A stretch of 64,000 bases of DNA from Bretschneidera sinensis (Eukaryota; Streptophyta; Magnoliopsida; Brassicales; Akaniaceae). The notes under the pieces were generated by a model. That model was given only the letters and a program-made list of their open reading frames with translations, made no database searches and was not told the origin of the DNA. Within the stretch, counting starts at the first letter, position 1. Every line of letters begins with the position of its first letter. The DNA is taken from assembly GCA_023935145.1 (NCBI GenBank), contig CM043697.1:59582001-59646000 (forward strand), read 5' to 3'. This document shows positions 53,651-64,000 of this stretch, piece after piece. Made by a program: the position numbers and the translations under genes.

Positions 53651-53940
53651 GTCCCTAGAGGAACTATATTTTCTAGGACTAACCCTAAAGGACCCAAGAA
53701 ATTTTGGGTACCTAAAAGTGCAATTGTGTATCCTTATGTGATATAGATATGTCTCCACACCAAAGAAAAATGTAACTATTGATACGGATGCTCAAAGCAC
53801 ATGACCGGTGATACAAGTGTATTCAAAGAGCTAACTCTAAGGGATGGCTGACATGTCACCATTGGAGACAACACAAAAATAAAGATCATCAGGTATAGAA
53901 AAGTTGGTAATAATTTATCAACCATAGATAATATATTATT
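53651..53940 (+). pseudogene. Copia protease remnant
   Basis: KGPKKFWVPKSAIVYPYVI precedes a CSKHMTGDTSVFKELT segment at about 53778-53830. The catalytic DSG just before CSKHMTG has decayed to a stop plus Tyr-Gly. HVTIGDNTKIKI and VQGLKPNLLSVNQLCDKGN follow. Confidence 0.75.
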
Positions 53941-55125
53941 AGTGCAAGGCCTTAAGCCAAATTTACTAAGTGTCAATCAACTATGTGACAAAGGCAACAA
54001 AGTAATATTTGAAACCTCTCATTGTCTAGTTGTAGACATCAAGAGAAACAAGATCAAGTTTGTTGGCCAAAGACACGAAAATGTTTATATAGTTGATTTA
54101 AAATCCTTGCATTCGGAAAATGAAAAATGTTGTCCCACATTTAGTGAAACCCCATGGCTATGGCATAGACGGCTTGGTCATGTGAACATGGATTTGCTTA
54201 AAATAATTTCAAGAAAAGATTTAATCATTGAACCTCCCAAAATCAAATTTGAAAAAGAGTATGTGATGCTTGTCAAATGGAAAAAGAAACTAGAATTTCT
54301 TTTAAATCAAAAAGGGTAGTCTTAACTACTAGACCATTGAAACTTTTGCATATGGACTTATTTGGTCCGATAAGTACCATTAGTCTAGGTGGCCATCAAT
54401 ATGCCCTTGTTATTGTTGATGACTATTCAAGATATACCTTTGTTATCTTTATTGCTTACAAGAATGAAGCTTAGAAAGGATTTGAAAACTTTTGCAAAAA
54501 GGTTCAAAATGAAAAAAGAATTTGTATCTCAAGCATTAGAAGTGATCATGGAAAAGAATTTGAAAATCAAAGCTTTTCAAAATTTTGTGATGAAAATGGA
54601 ATTGATCACAACTTTTCAGCTCCTAGAACTCCTCAACAAAATGGAGTTGTTGAGAGGAAAAATAAAGTTCTAGCAGAATTTGCAAGAACAATGCTTTATG
54701 AAAATAGCTTACCAAAATACTTTTGGGCAGAAGCGGTAAATTTTTCTTGCTATATCTTGAATAGAATTTTAATTAGGTATATGCTTAACAAAACTTCATA
54801 TGAATTATGAAAAGGTAAAAAGCCTAATCTCTCCTATTTTCGTACCTTTGGTTGTAAATGCTTTATCCTAAATAACAATAAAACTAACTTGGGTAAATTT
54901 GACTCAAAGACCGATGAGGGGATATTCTTAGGATATTCAACCTCTAGTAAAGCTTATAGAGTCTTTAACAAGAGAACTCTAGTGGTAGAAGAATCCGTAC
55001 ATGTAGCCCTTGATGAGTCTAATCCAATTAGTAGTAGAGAAGTTTCTTTCAATGATGATGTAGATTTCATTCCAAGAACGGAAACACCTACTCCTATTGT
55101 TAACCCAAAAGAGAGGCCATCTTAA
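53941..55125 (+). pseudogene. Copia integrase
   Basis: The zinc-finger block WLWHRRLGHVNMDLLKIISR is at 54157-54216. The catalytic core shows LKLLHMDLFGPIS (first Asp near 54355), IRSDHGKEFENQSFSKFCDE (54535-54590) and PQQNGVVERKNKVL (Glu near 54652), in several frames. The C-terminal region at 54889-55125 (GKFDSKTDEGIFLGYSTSSK) is the usual copia end. At least three frameshifts. Confidence 0.85.
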
Positions 55126-56790
55126 ACAAATCAAGAGATAGAAGCTCTCAAATTGGACCAACCATCCACAAGTCAACAAGAGGATGGTCTTCCCAAAGAT
55201 TGGAGGTATATAAATCATCACCCAATCGATCAAGTGATTGGTGATCCTTCATAAATGGGTAAGAACTCGTTCCTCTATTAGAAATATTTGCAACTATGTA
55301 GCCTATTTGTCTCAAATAGAACCTAAAACATTTGTAGAAGCTGAGAAAGATATTGATTGGATAAATGCCATGTAAGAAGAAATAAATCAATTTGAAAGAA
55401 ACAATGTATGGAATCTAGTTCCTAGACCAAAGAATCATACAATAATAGGAACTAAATGGGTATTTAGAAATAAGATGGATGAAAATGGTATAGTGATTAG
55501 AAATAAGGCTAAACTAATTGCTAAAGGATATAATCAAGAAGAAGGAATAGACTTTGATGAAACCTATGCTTCTATAGCAAGATTAGAAGCTATTCAAATG
55601 TTACTAGCTTTTGCATACTTTAATAAGTTTAAATTATTTCAAATGGATGTAAAAAGTGCCTTTTTAAATGGCTTTATAGAAGAAGAGGTATATGTTAAGC
55701 AACCTCTTGGATTTGAAATCCTAGTATTCCAAATCATGTCTACAATCTTTCTAAAGCTCTATATGGGTTAAAGCAAGCTCCAAGAGCATGGTATGAAAGA
55801 CTAAGTAAATTTTTGATTGACAATAATTTTATAAGAGAAAAAATAAACACAACCCTCTTCACAAAAATGACACTCTATTAGTCCAAATATATGTTGATGA
55901 TATCATATTTTGTGCTACTAATGAATCTATGTGTTAAGAGTTTGCCAAGTGCATGCAAGGTGAATTTGAAATGAGCATGATAGGAGAGCTCGCCTACTTC
56001 CTTGGACTTCAAATAAAACAACTGAAATGAGGCATCTTCATCAATCAATCAAAATACACCAAGGACCTACTAAAAAGGTTCGGGATGGAAAGCTCAAAGT
56101 CACTTAGTACTCCTATGAGCACATCTACAAAACTTGACCTTGATAAAAGAGGTAAGTGTGTAGACACTAAAACTTATAGAAGCATGATAGGAGCCTACTT
56201 TATTTAACTGCAAGTAGACCTGATATAATGTTCAATGTATGCATGTGTGCTAGATTTCAAGCTAATCCTAAGGAATCACATGTAATTGCAGTAAAAAGAA
56301 TCCTTAGATATCTACAAGGGACTCAAACCCTAGGATTATGATACTCTAGAGATTCATCTTTTGAGCTTGTAGGATATTCAGATGCTGATTTTGTAGGGTG
56401 TAGGTTAGATAGAAAAAACACTAGTGAAACATGCCAATTCTTAGGTGCAATGTTAACCTCTTGGTTTTCCAAGAAACAAAACTCGATTGAACTATCAACC
56501 GCCGAAGCGAAATACGTTGCAGTTGGAAGTTGTTATGCCCAAGTATTGTGGATGAAACAATAACTAGAAGGCTATAACATGAACTTTAAAATTATCCCAA
56601 TACATTGCGATAATACCAGTGCTATCAACTTAACCAAAAACCTATTCAACACTCTAGAACCAAACACATAGAAATTAAACATCATTTCTTAAGAGACCTT
56701 GCTAAAAAAGGTGATATAAGACTAGAATTCATTCCTTCAGAAGATCAAATAGCTGACATTCTTACAAACCTTTAAGTGAAGCTAGTTTTT
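55126..56790 (+). pseudogene. Copia reverse transcriptase and RNase H
   Basis: RT opens near 55300 (WINAMXEEINQFERNNVWNL), with GTKWVFRNKMDENG, RNKAKLIAKGYNQEEGIDFD, ETYASIARLEAIQMLLAFA and FLNGFIEEEVYVKQPLGFE (55475-55710). The YVDD box is at about 55889-55900 and YFLGLQIKQ near 55998. RNase H has DADFVG (56384), SAEAKYVA-type AEAKYVAVGSCYAQVLW and the end ADILTN at about 56754-56770. Frame is lost several times. Confidence 0.87.
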
Positions 56791-56974
56791 GTAAAATTAG
56801 ACTGTTAATAGGATTATTAAACTATGATAAACTGTATGCTTGATTGCATCATCATTCATCATTTGCATACTTGACATCTAGTGAATGAGTATTAAACCTT
56901 ATTTAATATTTCTCTCACTCACGATGGCGTAGATAAACAAATTTCGTGCTAAGACTCTAAACTTGAAGTTTTTT

Positions 56975-57275
56975 TAAGGGTCCAGTCGACTGGTAAGTTT
57001 ATCCCAATCGACTGGTATCACACTACCTTTTTACCCAGTCAACTAGTCCATGTATCTAGTCGACTAGTAGAACAAGACCCTATTTGGAGCCAAAATTTTA
57101 AATTTCTGGTAAGTACCCAGTCGACTGGTATGGATGACCTAGTCGACTAACATATCTCTACCAGTTTACCCAGTCAACTGGTGTCCCAATCCAGTCGACT
57201 GGTATATTAAAAATTCCCAAATCTGATAAGGACACAATCAACTGGTGCCCTAGCCTAGTCGACTAGTATCGCGAT
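56975..57275. repeat. Paired CCAGTCGACTGG palindromes between pol and envelope-like ORF
   Basis: Five pairs of ACCAGTCGACTGGT-like sites. Pair members are 8-16 nt apart: about 56983/57006, 57038/57058, 57117/57139, 57171/57190 and 57236/57257. Position and pairing match 28155-28385 in the minus-strand copia. Confidence 0.9.
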
Positions 57276-57573
57276 TATTTAGATAGTTTCTTCAGATTTT
57301 TCAGTTTTCACGCTATTTTTTAAAACCCTAAGCTTTCTCATTCTAGAAAATCTCATCTTTCTACCCAAAATCTCACAAAAACACTCCATAGAATCCTTGA
57401 TCTCATCCCCCATAACCTTTATTTCAACTTTCCACAGTTGAAATTTTCATTTTTCCCAAAATCTCTCACTCTCCCTAAAAACACCTTTTTTTTCCAAAAT
57501 TTCTGAGAGAATCAGAATCAAAACCACTGTTAGAGGACCTCACGCACCTACTAGACCATAGTCCAAGAAATCC

Positions 57574-58764
57574 ATGGCACCGGACACCAAAGGGAAGAGA
57601 TTGGCAGGCTCCTCTAGCAAAAATGCGATGACAGAGCTCGACGACTCCCTGTTTTGGAATCCAGTCGCCAAAGAGAGGTATAACTCTATCATTCATCATA
57701 AAAAGATCATGACGGGTAGATTCGTTGACTTCGAATCTTTTCGTCATGCTAACTTTGACATACTACCTCCTTTTAAGGCTATGCATTTGACCCCGCTAGT
57801 CAAGATTCATCAAAAATACTACCCACGCCTGATTCACCAGTTCTACGCGAACTTTGTGAAACCTAGTCTACCGGCTCTTTAGTTCAGAACCAGTGTGATG
57901 GGTGTGGAGTTTGAGATCAACACTGACCTTTTGGTGAGCATACTGGGGATCCCTATGGGAGGGATCCAATAGAGTCCGAACGGATGGCCGGATAACTTCG
58001 ATTACGTGGAAGCATGTCAGATCATTAGGGGCGACCCTAACTATATCTTTCAGCCCACTACACTTCACATATATAATGACATGCCCCTCGATTAGAAGTT
58101 GTTCAATCTCATTGTGAGCTGGACTATCCATCCACGACTTGGGAATTAGGGCTATCTCTCGAAGATAGACGTAGTATTGATTTGGTGTCTTAAAACTGGA
58201 CACCACTTCAATATCTACCTCTTACTACTCGCTAACATGATAAACTGTAAAGCTAGTGACTCTGGGTGCCTTCCTTATAGGATGCTCATCACCCTTATCC
58301 TCTAGCACTTTCGGGTTTTTCTTCTTGCCTCTGAGGACATCGGTTTTAAGGATATCACCAACATCTCTTCTCTAAAAAAGATGGGGTGCATGGTCTGAGA
58401 TGGAATGATGTACTCCAAGGCCAGGAAGAACATCAGGATTGGAGAGGATGACAGCAGTGAGGAGGATAATGAGGGTCTAGGTGATGCAGCCCCTACCACT
58501 ACCATGGACACTGATGACCAAGCACCACCGCATGGTGGTTCTAGTACTGGTCTAGCTGGATACAGTGATCTACTCCAGGCTATATCGAGCCTCCAGCTAT
58601 CCACGTAGTCTGGGTTCCAGAGCTTGAGTTCTTCTGTTGATGCCATGCATCATGAATTCCGCTCCCTTAGAGATGACTTCGAGCTGCACCGAGAGCACAC
58701 AGAGGGCTCCTTGGCTGAGCTTCGGGATCTTATACAAGACGACTCTGATTCTCCCACTTGCTGA
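57574..58764 (+). pseudogene. Envelope-like ORF of plus-strand copia, indel-free with point stops
   Basis: One 397-codon frame. Conserved blocks: NPVAKERYNSIIHHKKIM, GRFVDFESFRHANFDILPPF, KIHQKYYPRLIHQFYANFVK, WPDNFDYVEACQIIRGDPNY, LFNLIVSWTIHPRLGN and LITLIL, then an acidic stretch IGEDDSSEEDNEG and a C-terminal helical part (HHEFRSLRDDFELHREHTEG). It parallels 26690-27944. Seven internal stops: TAG at 57880, 57970, 58093, 58147, 58303 and 58606, TGA at 58396. The final stop is TGA 58762-58764. There is no frameshift. No signal peptide is evident, so the envelope label is by position and family only. Confidence 0.75.
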
Positions 58765-59436
58765 GTTGCCTGTTGTTATCTTTTCAGTTGTATATAGCTT
58801 TTAGTTGTTCTTGGCACGGATATTTATCACATTATCATTTCAATTTTTATTTTTGGCTCCTAGAAGCCTGTGATGTATGGATATATGGATTTATTTGACT
58901 ATATTTCATGATTACCTTATGATTCATAAACTTGCTTTACTTTTACGCTATGTGATTACTCAGTTTACATCCTTCTTTACTCGGATACATGTTTCAAGTA
59001 CTTATGCTAGTATGGAAACTTTTGGTTCTTCTCGGGAAGTATTTCCAACTCTGAATTATGCCTAGTTTTCGCATACAAGTTTTTTTATGCATAATCTTAC
59101 TATCCACAACACTCTGTTACTTATTTTTGGGTTAACACCCCCTTTTTCTGTTGTTGTCAAAACGGGGGAGAAAAATGAGAAACAGAGAAATATAACTATA
59201 GACTTAAAATAGAGCATAGATTTAGGGGGAGCATTGCTCCGAAGATCTTATTGAATATTAGTCTATTTTGAGTTGCTTGGTTGGGTTGTTTATAAACTGC
59301 ATTTGAACTATTTTACATGTTGGTTTTATCAGAAAAACAGAGGAAACTTTACATTTTTTTTTCTAAAAACCCAACACTTAGTTTTTAAAAAATTATTTTC
59401 TCTCATTAGTTTTGTCATCATCAAAAAAGGGGAGAT
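58765..59436 (+). promoter_or_regulatory. 3' untranslated region with multiple polypurine tracts
   Basis: Purine tracts AAAACGGGGGAGAAAAATGA (about 59159), TTTAGGGGGAGC (59220) and AAAAAAGGGGAGAT (59423-59436), the last one directly at the LTR. Repeated tracts of this kind are a described Sirevirus feature. No coding frame is supported here. Confidence 0.75.
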
Positions 59437-60590
59437 TGTTGACCCTTATCTAAATTTAATAATGACAAAACATTACTCTAATTATACTAACAGTTTTATC
59501 TAAGTGTTTAAACGATAAAAACATTCAGCAAAGAATCAAGATGCAAGAACTCAACCCGTATCAGACACCAAGTCAAGACAGAAGATAAAGTATAGGCATT
59601 AAGGTATTGAAACAAACTGTAAATCTCTTATATTCAAGTAAATAGCTTGTCTTATAGCTCTTTTTATAAAATTATTTTGACAAAACTATTTATTCAAACT
59701 CTTCTAAGTCAAAAACATTTTTTAACATGAAAAACTGGGTTGAAGGGCAACCCAGTCGATTGGCTCTTTATACCAGTTGATTGGGATATTAGACAAAAGG
59801 TTCCCAGTCGATTGGGTGATCTATACCAGTCGACTGGCAACTGGGACAATGAGTTCCCAGTCGACTGGTGCTTAGGACCCAATCGACTGGTACTCTCCCA
59901 CAGCCTAAAAGTGAACTTTTTCATTTGACCAAATCGATTGGTACTAAGACCCAGTTAACTGATAATTCAAAAATATGACAATTTGAGATGCCAAACTTGA
60001 GCATTTAATGCACCAAACCTACCAAGTCAGTGTCTAACGACCATATTAATAAACCCACTTCAATGAGCATTTAAAAAAGGAAGAATACACATTCAATATA
60101 TAGTTTGCTCATTAATACTCAAAAGCTTTGAAAAATTTATTGTTGAGCCATTCTTCAAGCTTTTCTTTGAAAGAGAGATATTATTCATTTGTAAAAGCAT
60201 TCATTGCTATCTTTCTACCATTTACTTTACATCAACCCATATTTATTGTAAAGGGATTAACTTCCGCAAGGAAGAGATTAGCTTCCGAGAGGAAGGGATT
60301 GTTTGTAAAGTTTGTATAACACCCATGAAGTTGTACGACTAAAAGTTTCAGTGCATCACTTCAAGGAGGTTCCTTGAAGAGAGTTGACGTAGGGTCGAAA
60401 CAAATCCGTTATTGTCGAACCACCATAAACTGAGTTTGCATTTTCTCTTCCTTAAACTATTTTACTTAAATCACATTACTTGTTTATACACTTGTGCATT
60501 TAGCTGTGTTTTATAAACTTGCAAGTAATTAGCGAAAGTTTTTAAAAACAAAATTCACCCCCACCTTTTGGGTTGGAACCTCAGTCTACA
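59437..60590 (+). repeat. 3' LTR of plus-strand copia (LTR2, 1154 bp)
   Basis: Starts TGTTGACCCTTATCTAAAT and ends CTCAGTCTACA. Palindromes occupy 59750-59955 (CCAGTCGACTGG and variants). It lacks a segment of some 60 bp present in the LTRs at 51290 and 60620. Confidence 0.9.
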
Positions 60591-60619
60591 AGTTTTATCA
60601 TTATAAAAAAGAGGGAGAT
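60591..60619 (+). other. 29-bp internal-region remnant between two LTRs
   Basis: AGTTTTATCATTATAAAAAA then GAGGGAGAT, matching base for base, apart from four or five changes, the last 29 bp before LTR2 (59408-59436). It is all that remains of an internal region. Confidence 0.9.
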
Positions 60620-61821
60620 TGTTTACTCTTATCTAATTTTAATAATGACAAAACACTACCCTATTGTATTAAAAATTTTATCTAAGTGTTTAAACGGTAA
60701 AAGCTTTCAGCAAAGAATCAAGATGCAAGAACTCAACCAGTATCAGATACCAAGACAAGATGGCATTAAGGTATTGAAACCAATTATAAATCTCTTATGT
60801 TCAAGTAAGTAGCTTGTCTAATGGCTCTTTTTACAAAATAATTTTGACAAAACTATTAATTTAAATACTTCCAAGTCAAAAATAGTTTTATTACATGAAA
60901 TACTGGGTTGAAGGGCAACCCAATCGACTGGCTGCCAGTCGACTGGGGTAGAGCACCCAGTCGACTAGCATTTGGGACAATAAGTTCCCAGTTGGCTAGT
61001 GCTTAGGATCCAGTCGACTAGTACTCTCCCACAGCCTAAAAGTGATATTTCTCACTTGACCTGGTTGACACTATAAAGAACCAGTCGACTAGTAATTCGA
61101 ATATACAACCATTTGAGACACAGGACTTGAGTATTTAATGTAGCAAACCTACGAAGTCAGTGTCTAATGGCCATATTGATTCAAGGCTATATAAACTCAC
61201 TTCAATAAGCATTTAAAAGAAGAAGAAAACACATTCAATTCATAAACTTGCTCATTAATTCTCAAAAGCTTTGAAAATTTTATTGTTGAGCCATTCTTCA
61301 AGCTTATTCTTAAAAGAGATATATTGTTCATTTGTAAAAGCATTCATTACTATCTCTCTACCATTTACTTTACAACAAATCACATTTATTGTAAAGATGA
61401 AAGAGTTGTAATAACTTTTAGAGTGTTTAGAATTAAACATTTCTTTGCAATCTTCTGTGAGGAAGAGATTAACTTTCGTGAGAAAGGGATTAGCTTTCAC
61501 AAGGAAGGGAATAGCTTCCAAGAGGAAAGGATTGGTTGTAAGGTTTGTACAACACCCATGAAGTTGTAAAACTAAAATTTTTAGGGGATTACTTCAAAAA
61601 GGTTCTTTGAAGAGGGTGGATATAGGGTCAAAAGGAATCTGATATTGCCGAATCACTATAAACTGAGTTTGCACTTTCTCTTCCTTAAACTCTTTTACTT
61701 AAAGCACATTACTTGTTTGTATGCTTATGCATTTAACTGTTTTTATAAACTTGCAAATAATTAGCAAAAGTTTTTAAAAACCCAATTTACCCCCCATCTT
61801 GGGTTAGAACCCTAGTCTACA
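60620..61821 (+). repeat. Additional copia LTR (LTR3, 1202 bp)
   Basis: Starts TGTTTACTCTTATCTAATTT and ends CCTAGTCTACA. Palindromes at 60925-61095. It resembles the truncated 5' LTR more than its neighbour LTR2. The minus frame 61255-61521 is a homologue of 51619-51864 and reflects LTR similarity only. Confidence 0.9.
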
Positions 61822-61994
61822 ATAATTATAATAATTTTTAAGATGTCTAGAATATGCAAATCTTTCATTTCTTGGATAAGGATATCTAGCATTCCTAGAA
61901 TACATGTTTCTTGCATTATTAGAGTTATGAGCGTACATGTTGTTTCTAGGATATGAATGATAGTTATTTCTAGGATACACATTCATAACATGTG
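61822..61994 (-). pseudogene. Inverted fragment of copia YPRN-repeat gag region
   Basis: On the minus strand it reads NVYPRNNYHSYPRNNMYAHN and continues NARNMYSRNARYPYPRN, homologous to 53262-53600. Its orientation is opposite to the LTR it touches. Cut at 61995 by the Athila-type LTR. Confidence 0.8.
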
Positions 61995-63421
61995 TGATGA
62001 TCATAAAATGCAACTTAACAGTACTTAATTGTTATCATTTTGGGGTTGATCTAGGTTTTAATTGCACTTTTATACGTTAACAACTCTAAAGTATCATTCT
62101 TGGATCATTGATCTATTTCGGTACATTTTCAGGTACTTTAAGCTCAAAAGAGGAGGAAAAGTTATCATTGCTTGAAGCACAAAGACTCGAGGCATACTGG
62201 AGTGAAGGAATGCTTCCGAAAGGACAAGATGGAGGGCTTAAAAGAGCAACAGCTGCTGCTCGCACTGGAAAGGAGTTTCACTAAATTGTCAGAATTGCCT
62301 GTACAGATCAATCATTTTAAAAATTAAACTGTATTGATAAAAGAAGAACCAGAAGATGATCCATATATACTTAGAAAGATCCGGAAGTCTATTTTTTTGA
62401 GAATTTTACGGTTCGTCAAAATGATTTTTCTAGAGAAAGTTATGGCAGTTTTAGTAAACAAAGGTCAGGCTGTGCGGGATTTCAGCGTGATTTTGGGCTT
62501 AAATCCCACATCCCACATCGGTTGAAAAACACATTTCTATATCCCACATCCCACATCGGATAGAAAACACATTGCACTCTTAGTATTTACCTATATAAGA
62601 CCCACTCCACTTTAGCTTTGAGAATCAATCGGGGATGAATCCAGAGGGCCTTTAGGGGCCTTTAGGAGGAACCCGAAGTATAAATTTGGAGGGCAAGCTG
62701 AGGATGATCGTTGAGAGGCCAGAGGCAACTCAAGGAAGCATGAGCCTCATGGCTGGCTAGTCTCCAAGCAAGGCGAAGGGATGAATCCCTAGGTGTAGTT
62801 GTTCTTATTTTTCTTTATTTGATTCAGTTGTAGTGGAATTATTTTCGTTAAACATTGTTATGTTTTATTCTTAATTTAATTAGTAGATTTACTATTACTC
62901 CGGTGATTGCATGCTTCTTTTCCATATAAGTTCAGTCACGCTTTTCTTATGTGTACCTGTTTAGGTGTGATTGAGTCCGGTAGATCTCTTTTATAGATTT
63001 GTCCATTGCTGTGGTATTGTCATTTAGATATATCGTCGTCTCTTGATAATTTATAAGTTAGGTCATGTGTGCTTGAAAGTAAAGAATAATTCATAGCAAT
63101 TACATTAGGGCTTATAAATGCGCTTTAATTGAATATTTGCCAATTGCCTGTTTTGGGTGTGAAACTTGCAATCGAGATAAAAACAACTGAATCAAGTTAG
63201 GATTAGAGCAACAAATCTAGGAAGGATTTCCGGAACCTTGTCATTTCTTATTTATATTATTCAATCTATTTACACAATTTGCTCACAACTCAGATTCTCT
63301 CATTTAATCTTTTATCGTTTGAGTTAAAGTTTACACCTTCTTTGTAATTAACTTGTTTCCCTGTGGAATCGACACCCCAAAGCTGTACTACAATAACCGC
63401 ATTATACTTTGGGCATTATCA
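61995..63421 (+). repeat. 5' LTR of Athila-type element (1427 bp)
   Basis: TGATGATCATAAAATGCAAC to GGGCATTATCA. Near 62500-62560 it has two copies of ATCCCACATCCCACATCGG. The CCCTGTGGAATCGACACCCC segment at about 63358 is shared with the solo LTR. Confidence 0.9.
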
Positions 63422-63426
63422 AATTT

Positions 63427-63444
63427 TGGCGTCGTTGCCAGGGA
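63427..63444 (+). promoter_or_regulatory. Primer-binding site, tRNA-Asp type
   Basis: TGGCGTCGTTGCCAGGGA differs at two positions from the TGGCGCCGTTGCCGGGGA expected for tRNA-Asp. It lies five bases after the LTR. Confidence 0.85.
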
Positions 63445-63635
63445 AACGCGCTTAAGTACAAAGAAGATTGTCAACTTTTGACATGACGATAGAAGAACTG
63501 TAAATAGTTTTTCTTTTCAGCAGTTTGTAAAGGCGGTAACTTTGTTCCCTCTTTTAGCTTGCTGCATTAATTTAATTTTATTTTATCTTATTCTTTCTTT
63601 TTATAGTAATTTTTTTCATTATTTTGTTACCTTGA

Positions 63636-64000
63636 ATGCAAAGACATAGAGATGCTTGTAGGCCTGTGCTAGAGTCAGAATTCAATTCATTTCTAAATCC
63701 TTTATTTGACAGTCCATCTAGTCCCGAAGAAATGAGTGAACATGAATATCAACCCCCTATGACCCTTCAGGATTACCTCAATGCTACACGCATAGCCACA
63801 CCATCATGCATCATATTTCCAGCCAATACTCGCCCATTAGAGTTTAAAACATGGATGATACATTTACTCCCTACATTTCATGGCTTGGATAATGAAAACT
63901 CATATGTGCACATTAGAGAGATTGAGGAAATAGTCGCGACTTTTCATAGTCAAGACGAAACCGATGACATTGTGAGGCTTAAGTTCTTTCCTTTCGATTT
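63636..64000 (+). CDS. Athila-type gag, N-terminal 121 codons, runs off the window
   Basis: Starts MQRHRDACRPVLESEFNSFL. After a variable N-terminus the conserved Athila gag block reads TLQDYLNATRIATPSCIIFP, then WMIHLLPTFHGLDNENSYVH, IREIEEIVATFHSQDE and VRLKFFPFD. No stop or frameshift is seen in 121 codons, unlike every other gag here, so this may be the youngest element of the nest. Capsid role by family. The ATG is chosen as the first in frame, 190 bp after the primer site. Confidence 0.85.
   Translation, partial: MQRHRDACRPVLESEFNSFLNPLFDSPSSPEEMSEHEYQPPMTLQDYLNATRIATPSCIIFPANTRPLEFKTWMIHLLPTFHGLDNENSYVHIREIEEIVATFHSQDETDDIVRLKFFPFD

Larger units (their letters stand above)
51290..60590 (+). 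mobile_element. Sirevirus-type Ty1-copia element (+)
   Basis: Truncated 5' LTR, primer site, gag, protease, integrase, RT, RNase H, palindrome cluster, envelope-like ORF, multiple purine tracts and 3' LTR in order. It lies directly against the Tekay LTR terminus at 51289, and the missing outer 330 bp of the 5' LTR indicates that the Tekay element inserted into it. Pol is broken throughout by stops and frameshifts; the envelope-like frame is kept open apart from point stops. Confidence 0.88.
61995..64000 (+). mobile_element. Athila-type Ty3 element, 5' end
   Basis: LTR 61995-63421, primer site of tRNA-Asp type, a 190-bp leader and a gag frame open to the window end. Same LTR family as the solo LTR 38402-39823. 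It inserted into the inverted copia gag scrap; the 5 bp before it are ATGTG, and the partner duplication lies outside. Confidence 0.88.

Overview
The window is nuclear DNA of a flowering plant, probably a eudicot. It holds one clear host gene, a coiled-coil NB-LRR (CNL) resistance-type gene at 10127-13072, inside a deep nest of LTR retrotransposons. The plant call rests on the CNL architecture, on chromodomain-bearing Tekay-type and two-RNase-H Tat-type Ty3 elements, on Sirevirus-type Ty1-copia elements with an envelope-like third ORF, on an Athila-type gag, and on a BED-finger hAT transposase. The species cannot be named from this.

Layout. 1-4615: 3' part of a decayed Tekay-type Ty3 element (+) ending in a 2.6 kb LTR. 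4616-7048: the hAT element (-) that this Tekay entered. 7049-13859: host island with poly-T/poly-G tracts, a SINE-like insertion and the CNL gene. 13865-24746: complete Tat-type Ty3 element (+) with matching LTRs, a 5-bp target-site duplication (ATGTC), a dual RNase H, an antisense ORF with its own TATA box, and a satellite-like hairpin array with an exact 182-bp higher-order period. 24979-29664: 3' half of a Sirevirus-type copia element (-), cut by a Ty3 chromovirus-like element (+, 29665-34521) that stops after RNase H. 34522-51289: Tekay mosaic (-) whose integrase holds a solo LTR (38402-39823, duplication CATCT) and whose 5' LTR holds an Athila-like element (44846-50637). 51290-61821: second Sirevirus-type copia (+) with truncated 5' LTR, decayed pol, envelope-like frame, and two 3' LTRs separated by 29 bp. 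61822-61994: inverted copia gag scrap. 61995-64000: 5' end of an Athila-type element with LTR, tRNA-Asp-type primer site and a gag frame open to the window edge.

The CNL is the only gene judged functional for the host; its P-loop and LRR are intact but the MHD position reads MNK. Most retroelement frames are dead. In the best-preserved ones (Tat RNase H/integrase, copia envelope-like ORF) frame is kept over hundreds of codons and the stops look like cytosine-deamination products, the decay expected of methylated repeats.

The most unusual signals are structural. The Tat 3' region carries a [38+48+48+48]-bp higher-order array of hairpins. The two copia elements carry paired perfect palindromes in both the LTR and the pol/envelope spacer. 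The palindrome type differs between the elements, but symmetry is kept. Two further LTR families also carry palindrome clusters. Junction mismatches show the nest was reshaped by recombination after the insertions.
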